Source of the DNA: Actinomycetota bacterium
Lineage (GTDB): Bacteria > Actinomycetota > Thermoleophilia > Gaiellales > Gaiellaceae
Length of the DNA: 10,347 nucleotides
NCBI GenBank assembly: GCA_019236545.1
Contig: JAFAIV010000334.1
Location: forward strand, 1-10,347
Direction of reading: 5' to 3'
The position numbers were made by a program, and so were the translations under genes. The notes under the pieces were generated by a model, which saw only the letters and a list, made by a program, of their open reading frames with translations, did not search any database and had not been told where the DNA came from. Shown piece by piece: positions 6,551 through 10,347 of this stretch (the first letter of the stretch is position 1; each line of letters begins with the position of its first letter).

Positions 6551-7467
6551 CGCGGGTCGTCGTCGCAGGCGCCGGGGCGATCGGGTCGCTCCTCGCCGGC
6601 CACCTCGCGCAGGTGGCCGAGGTCACCGTGCTCACGCGGCGCGAGGCGCACGCGCGCGCGCTCGTCGAGGGCGGCCTGCGGGTCTCGGGACGGTCCGAGC
6701 TGACGTCGCGAGTCGCCGCGACCGCCGATCCGGGCGCGCTGCCCGACGACGCCGGGCTGGCGATCCTCGCGACGAAGGGCACCGACCTCGAGCCGCTCGC
6801 GACCGCGCTCCAGGGGCGGCTGCCGGGCGCGACGGTGATGACGATCCAGAACGGCCTCGGCGCGGAGGAGATCGTCGCGGCGCACGGCGACTGGCCGCTC
6901 CTCTCGGCGGTGACGTTCATGAGCGGGACCCGGCACGGCGACGCGCACGTCGAGTACGTCCTCGACACGGCGACCTGGATCGGGCCGTACCGCGGCACGT
7001 CGGAGGCCGACGCGCGCGCGGCCGCTGAGCTGATCCGCTCGTCGGGGCTGAAGGCGGAGGCGTTCGGCGACCTGCGGCCGGCGCAGTGGTCGAAGCTGAT
7101 CTTCAACGCGACGGTGAACGGCGTCGCCGCGCTGACAGAGCTCCCGCACGACTTCCACTTCGCGGAGACCGACCGGCTCTCCGACCTCGGCCACCTCGTC
7201 CGCGACCTCGTGGACGAGGGCAAGGCCGTCGCGAGGGCGTCCGGGGTCGAGCTGCACGACGACCCGTGGGAGATGAACGTGCTCGCCACCCAGCGCGGCA
7301 ACCGTCACTTCCCGTCGATGCTCGAGGACGTCGAGGCGCGCCGGCCGACCGAGCTCGAGCTGATCAACGGCTCGCTCGTGCGCGAGGCGCGGCGGCGCGG
7401 CGTCCAGGTGCCCCTCCAGACCGCGCTCTACCGGCTCGTCAAGGCGAAGGAGGCCAGCTACTCGTGA
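6547..7467 (+). CDS. Ketopantoate reductase (ApbA/PanE) family dehydrogenase, copy 1
   Basis: NAD(P)H-dependent dehydrogenase of 306 residues from GTG 6547, overlapping the preceding stop (GTGA) with AGGGA just upstream. The N-terminal Rossmann domain carries GAGAIG (8-13). Positions matching E. coli PanE catalytic or substrate residues are retained: K77 in LATKG, N102 in QNG, K183 with N187 and N191 in WSKLIFNATVN, S257 in PSML and E269 in PTEL. This predicts an active reductase of a 2-oxo acid or an oxidase of a 2-hydroxy acid. A tandem paralogue follows, and the setting is a catabolic operon with no pantothenate genes, so true pantothenate synthesis is unlikely and I give no panE symbol. 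Pantoate synthesis remains the main alternative if no other copy exists in the genome. Confidence 0.9.
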   Translation: MTRVVVAGAGAIGSLLAGHLAQVAEVTVLTRREAHARALVEGGLRVSGRSELTSRVAATADPGALPDDAGLAILATKGTDLEPLATALQGRLPGATVMTIQNGLGAEEIVAAHGDWPLLSAVTFMSGTRHGDAHVEYVLDTATWIGPYRGTSEADARAAAELIRSSGLKAEAFGDLRPAQWSKLIFNATVNGVAALTELPHDFHFAETDRLSDLGHLVRDLVDEGKAVARASGVELHDDPWEMNVLATQRGNRHFPSMLEDVEARRPTELELINGSLVREARRRGVQVPLQTALYRLVKAKEASYS

Positions 7468-8381
7468 GGATCTGCGTCGTCGGGACGGGAGCGGTCGGCT
7501 CCCTGTTCGCCGCGAACCTGGCTCTGCTCGACGACGTCGAGGTCTGGGCCTACGACCTCTTCCGCGACCACGTCGACGCGATCAACCGCGACGGCCTGCG
7601 GCTCTCCGGCGCGGGCGACGTCGTCGGGCGGCCGCGCGCGACGGCCGACGCGGCGGACTTGCCTCCGTGCGATTTCGGCATCGTCGCGACGAAGGCGATG
7701 CACACCGAGTCGGCGATCGCCGCGACGGCGCACGCGTTCGCGGACGGCTGCGTCGCGACGGTGCAGAACGGCCTCGGCAACGAGGAGACGCTGGCGAAGC
7801 ACGTCGAGCGCGTCATCCGCGGCACGACGTTCCCCGCGGGGAAGCTCCTCGAGCCGGGCCACGTCCAGTGGGACGTGAAGGGTGACACGACGCTCGGCCC
7901 CTACGACGACGCCGTCCCGCTGAGCGAGGTCGAGCGCCTCGCGGACGCGTGCACGCGCGCGGGGATGCCGACGCACGCGGTCGCGGACGCGCGCGGGCCG
8001 CAGTGGCGCAAGGTGATCTTCAACGCCTCGACGAACCCGGTCGGCGCGCTGACCGGCCTCACGCACGGCCGCGTCTGCGAGCGGCCCGATCTCCGCGCGC
8101 TCGTCACCGGCCTCGTCGACGAGGGCAAGGCGGTCGCCGCGGCCCAGGGGATCGTCCTCGACGCCGACCCGGAGCAGCTGATCGACCACGCGGCGAAGCC
8201 CGAGGTCGCGTACGGCCACAAGGCGTCGATGCTGCAGGACGTCGAGGCGCGCAGGACGACGGAGATCGACTTTCTCAACGGCGGTATCGTCCGGTTCGGT
8301 CGGGAGCACGGCGTCGCGACGCCGCTCAACGAGGCGATCTGGGCGCTCGTGAAGGGGGTGGAGGCGTCATGGCAGCAGTGA
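7464..8381 (+). CDS. Ketopantoate reductase (ApbA/PanE) family dehydrogenase, copy 2
   Basis: Second dehydrogenase of the same family, 305 residues from GTG 7464 (GTGA overlap with copy 1; AAGGAGG at 7447-7453 with a 10-nt spacer). The nucleotide-binding motif is GTGAVG (7-12). Catalytic positions are again intact: K77, QNG 101-103, K183, N187 and N191 in WRKVIFNASTN, S255 in SMLQDV and E267 in TTEIDF. The last motif is closer to canonical PanE than in copy 1. Copies 1 and 2 align end to end with equal spacing of all motifs but differ widely in the substrate-facing middle, so they are old paralogues rather than a recent duplication. They may act on two successive or stereoisomeric intermediates, or form a heterodimer; both are inference. 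The 3' end overlaps the next gene by 13 nt. Confidence 0.9.
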   Translation: MRICVVGTGAVGSLFAANLALLDDVEVWAYDLFRDHVDAINRDGLRLSGAGDVVGRPRATADAADLPPCDFGIVATKAMHTESAIAATAHAFADGCVATVQNGLGNEETLAKHVERVIRGTTFPAGKLLEPGHVQWDVKGDTTLGPYDDAVPLSEVERLADACTRAGMPTHAVADARGPQWRKVIFNASTNPVGALTGLTHGRVCERPDLRALVTGLVDEGKAVAAAQGIVLDADPEQLIDHAAKPEVAYGHKASMLQDVEARRTTEIDFLNGGIVRFGREHGVATPLNEAIWALVKGVEASWQQ

Positions 8382-9514
8382 GCGACATCACGTACACCGG
8401 ACTGCCGCAGGGGGAGATCGAGCGGCGCTACCGGCTCGTCCGGGAGGCGGCCGCGCGCGACCGGCTCGACGCGGTGATCGTGTGCGGCAACGAGTACACG
8501 GGCTTCGAGGGCGCGGTCACGTACCTGAGCGGGTTCGTGATCGTGCACCGGTACGCGTACGTCCTCCTGCCGGTCGAGGGCGACCCCGCGATCGTCTTCC
8601 CGAGCGAGGCGCGCTATGTCGGCGAGCACGGGACGACCTGGATCGACGAGCAGGTCTTCGTCGACCGGCCGGGCGAGTGGCTCGCCGACCGGGTGCGCGG
8701 GAAGCGCGTCGGCGTCTACGGGCTCGACTACGTGATGACCGTCCGCGACTACGCGTCGCTCGACGGCGCGGCGGAGCTCGTCGCCTGGGACCTCGGCTTC
8801 GACCACGCGCGCATGGTCAGGTCGGAGCTGGAGATCGCCTCCGTCCGCGAGTCGGTCCGCATCAACACCGAGGGCTTCCGCGTCTTCCTCGACGCCTTCG
8901 AGCCGGGGAAGAGCGAGCGCGAGATCCTCGCGCCTTGCGAGGAGTACTTCGTCTCCCAGGGCTGTGGCCGCTGGACGATGGACATGGTGCTCGACGGCCC
9001 GAACGGCTCGGCGCTGCCGGAGTTCAAGATCGCCGGCACGCGGCGGATCGAGGCGACCGACATGGTGCTGCCCTCGCTCGAGGTCGCCGGGCCGGGCGGC
9101 CACTGGGTCGAGGTCTCGCGCGCGATCTGCGCCGGCGAGCCGAGCGGGGACTCGCGCCGGATGATGGAGGCGTACGTCGAGTACTACGAGGCGGCGCGCG
9201 ACGTGCTCCGCTCCGGAAAGACTGCGCACGACGCGCACGTCGCCGTCTCGCGCGGATTCCACGACCGCGGCTTCAAGCTCGGCCACGTCACCGGCCACTC
9301 GATCGGCATGACGATGATCGAGTTCCCGAAGGTCGGCGAGGGCGTGGAGACCGAGCTCCAGGCGGGAATGGTGCTCTCGATGCACCCGCACGCGATCTCC
9401 CAGGACGGCCAGGCGTGCCTCTACATGCAGGACACCTGGCTCGTCACCGACGACGGCGGCGTCCCGCTCGCCGGGCTGCCGATGCGGATCTACGACGGGA
9501 CGGAGAAGCGGTGA
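8369..9514 (+). CDS. M24 (Xaa-Pro peptidase/creatinase fold) protein with degenerate metal site
   Basis: Protein of 381 residues with an N-terminal creatinase-type domain (about 15-140) and a C-terminal pita-bread domain (about 155-375). Of the five usual M24 metal ligands (D, D, H, E, E) only the His is clearly kept: H310 in GHSIG. The others read as L237 or E238 in PSLEVAG, E248 in WVEVSR, H339 in GMVLSMHP and Q354 in YMQDTWLV. A two-metal peptidase is therefore unlikely. A metal-free C-N hydrolase in the manner of creatinase or ectoine hydrolase (DoeA) is more plausible, or a binuclear site with unusual ligands. ATG 8369 is chosen because GTGGAGG lies 4 nt upstream; GTG 8378, in the same frame, would make the GTGA overlap seen at other junctions but its spacer is 13 nt. 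Position in the operon suggests cleavage of an amide or amidine bond in an intermediate, which is inference. Confidence 0.85.
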   Translation: MAAVSDITYTGLPQGEIERRYRLVREAAARDRLDAVIVCGNEYTGFEGAVTYLSGFVIVHRYAYVLLPVEGDPAIVFPSEARYVGEHGTTWIDEQVFVDRPGEWLADRVRGKRVGVYGLDYVMTVRDYASLDGAAELVAWDLGFDHARMVRSELEIASVRESVRINTEGFRVFLDAFEPGKSEREILAPCEEYFVSQGCGRWTMDMVLDGPNGSALPEFKIAGTRRIEATDMVLPSLEVAGPGGHWVEVSRAICAGEPSGDSRRMMEAYVEYYEAARDVLRSGKTAHDAHVAVSRGFHDRGFKLGHVTGHSIGMTMIEFPKVGEGVETELQAGMVLSMHPHAISQDGQACLYMQDTWLVTDDGGVPLAGLPMRIYDGTEKR

Positions 9515-10224
9515 CCGCGCCCAACGCCGACGAGTTCGCGCCCGTCCTCCCCGGCGCGGGCGGGTCGGACTACGAGCGGTACCTTCGCACGGACGAGCTG
9601 CTCTCGCTCCAGAAGGGGCCGGACGAGTGGGTGCACCGCGACGAGCTCCTCTTCCAGACAGTCCACCAGGCATCGGAGATCTGGCTGAAGCACGCGACCA
9701 CGGAGGTCGAGGAGGCGACGCGGCTCGTCGAGGCGCGCGACCTCGCGGCGGCGCTGCGGCTGCTCGGCCGCGCCAACCACGCGATCCGCTACGTCACCGG
9801 CTTCCTCGAGCACCTCGAGCTGATGTCGCCGTGGGAGTACCAGGAGGTGCGCCGCGTCCTCGGGCACGGCTCCGGGTTCGACTCGCCCGGCTTCCGCGAG
9901 ATCCGCCGCGTCTCGCCGCCGCTCTGGGACGCGTTCGAGGCGCTGCGCCGCGAGCGCGGCCTCTCGCTGCTCGACGTCTACGTCCACGGTCGCGAGCACG
10001 AGGACCTCTACCAGCTCGCGGAGGCGCTGATCGACTGGGACGAGCAGGTCGGCGTCTGGCGCTTCCGGCACGTGAAGATGGTCGGCCGCGTGATCGGCGA
10101 GGACGTCGTCGGCACGCAGGGGACGCCGGTGGAGCTTCTCGCCGGGCTGATCAAGGTGAAGCTGTACCCCGATCTCTGGCGCGTCCGCACCGAGCTGACC
10201 GAGCTCGCGAAGCAGTCGGACTGA
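9511..10224 (+). CDS. kynA: Tryptophan 2,3-dioxygenase family heme protein (short form)
   Basis: All-helical heme dioxygenase family, which opens the indole ring of tryptophan to give N-formylkynurenine. Seen: YERYLRTDELLSLQ (21-34), the distal His in LFQTVHQASEIWLK (H52), substrate-carboxylate residues Y110 and R114 in SPWEYQEVRR, GSGFDSPGFREI (120-131, usually GFQSxQFR), the proximal heme ligand H187 in WRFRHVKMVGRVIG, and GTQGTP (201-206), where the usual motif is GTGGSxG and T202 would contact the substrate amine. At 237 residues it is clearly shorter than well-studied bacterial enzymes (around 280-300), although no catalytic residue is lost. GTG 9511 overlaps the M24 stop (GTGA), with GGAG 5 nt upstream. 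No kynurenine formamidase or kynureninase is in view, so a related indole substrate is possible. Family assignment is firm; the symbol is by homology only. Confidence 0.88.
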   Translation: MTAPNADEFAPVLPGAGGSDYERYLRTDELLSLQKGPDEWVHRDELLFQTVHQASEIWLKHATTEVEEATRLVEARDLAAALRLLGRANHAIRYVTGFLEHLELMSPWEYQEVRRVLGHGSGFDSPGFREIRRVSPPLWDAFEALRRERGLSLLDVYVHGREHEDLYQLAEALIDWDEQVGVWRFRHVKMVGRVIGEDVVGTQGTPVELLAGLIKVKLYPDLWRVRTELTELAKQSD

Positions 10225-10225
10225 C

Positions 10226-10347
10226 GTGATACCGCTCGACGAGATCCGCCGGGCGCGCGAGCGCATCGGCGACGACGTCCTGCGGACGCCGCTCGTCCGC
10301 TTCGACGACCGGATCTCGCTGAAGCTCGAGTGCCTGCAGCCGATCGG
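10226..10347 (+). CDS. Threonine dehydratase-like PLP enzyme, fold type II (3' partial)
   Basis: Only the first 40 codons are in the window. GTG 10226 lies one base after the dioxygenase stop, with no clear Shine-Dalgarno sequence, so coupling is likely. The product begins MIPLDEIRRARERIGDDVLR, followed by TPLVRF and, at the window edge, LKLECLQPIG. That last motif leads into the SFKxRGA segment with the PLP-binding lysine in threonine/serine ammonia-lyases, but the lysine itself is beyond the window. Likely role: beta-elimination or deamination of a hydroxy amino acid, giving a 2-oxo acid that could feed one of the ketopantoate-reductase-like enzymes; this is inference. Serine racemase, hydroxyaspartate ammonia-lyase or a related PLP lyase cannot be excluded. 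Confidence 0.8.
   Translation, partial: MIPLDEIRRARERIGDDVLRTPLVRFDDRISLKLECLQPI

Noticed and set aside
7080..8040. Similar DNA segments in the two reductase genes as a direct repeat
   Set aside because: The similarity is confined to conserved catalytic motifs such as the one encoding KxIFNA and reflects old paralogy, not a recent DNA repeat.
7901..9673. Minus-strand open frame of 590 codons across reductase copy 2, the M24 gene and the dioxygenase start
   Set aside because: It spans three plus-strand genes with recognisable domains, and its translation shows no domain, only biased Arg/Asp/Ala/Val composition.
1..10347. Mobile elements, CRISPR arrays, tRNA or rRNA genes
   Set aside because: No transposase or integrase motifs, no spaced direct repeats, no RNA gene signatures; coding density is almost complete.

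Overview
The window is one continuous stretch of plus-strand genes from a very GC-rich bacterium, with almost every wobble position G or C. GTG starts are frequent, there are essentially no intergenic gaps, and the substrate-binding protein has an Ala-rich secretion signal. This suits a high-GC actinomycete-like lineage; a Thermoleophilia-type soil actinobacterium is my guess from codon style only, and it is a weak inference.

Layout. Positions 2-859 hold the 3' part of a sugar-phosphate isomerase/epimerase-like TIM barrel whose start lies upstream. Positions 883-5495 encode a complete branched-chain amino acid (HAAT/Liv) type ABC importer: secreted binding protein, two ATPases (LivG, LivF) and two permeases (LivH, LivM). 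Positions 5492-10224 encode five enzymes: a luciferase-like flavin-dependent oxidoreductase, two tandem ketopantoate-reductase-family dehydrogenases, an M24 (Xaa-Pro peptidase/creatinase fold) protein, and a short tryptophan 2,3-dioxygenase family protein. From 10226 a fold-type II PLP enzyme (threonine dehydratase-like) begins and runs off the window.

Nearly all junctions are 4-nt stop/start overlaps (ATGA or GTGA) or a few bases, so this reads as one translationally coupled operon of at least 12 genes. Its promoter must lie upstream of the window. The only sizeable regulatory-looking element is a perfect 13-bp hairpin at 2111-2143, just after the binding-protein gene and across the start region of livG. 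There the start codon itself is ambiguous: TTG at 2085, or a non-standard ACG at 2127 behind a strong Shine-Dalgarno-like sequence.

Interpretation. An importer for amino-acid-like or aromatic acid solutes is co-transcribed with two O2-using enzyme types (flavin monooxygenase-like and heme dioxygenase-like), two NAD(P)H-dependent 2-oxoacid or hydroxyacid dehydrogenases, a hydrolase-fold protein with an altered active site, and a PLP lyase. This looks like an uptake-and-degradation pathway for a single nitrogen-containing, possibly indole- or tryptophan-derived, compound. I do not recognise it as a described pathway; the substrate is unknown. The individual families are known, so the possible novelty lies in the combination, in the degenerate M24 site and in the shortened dioxygenase.
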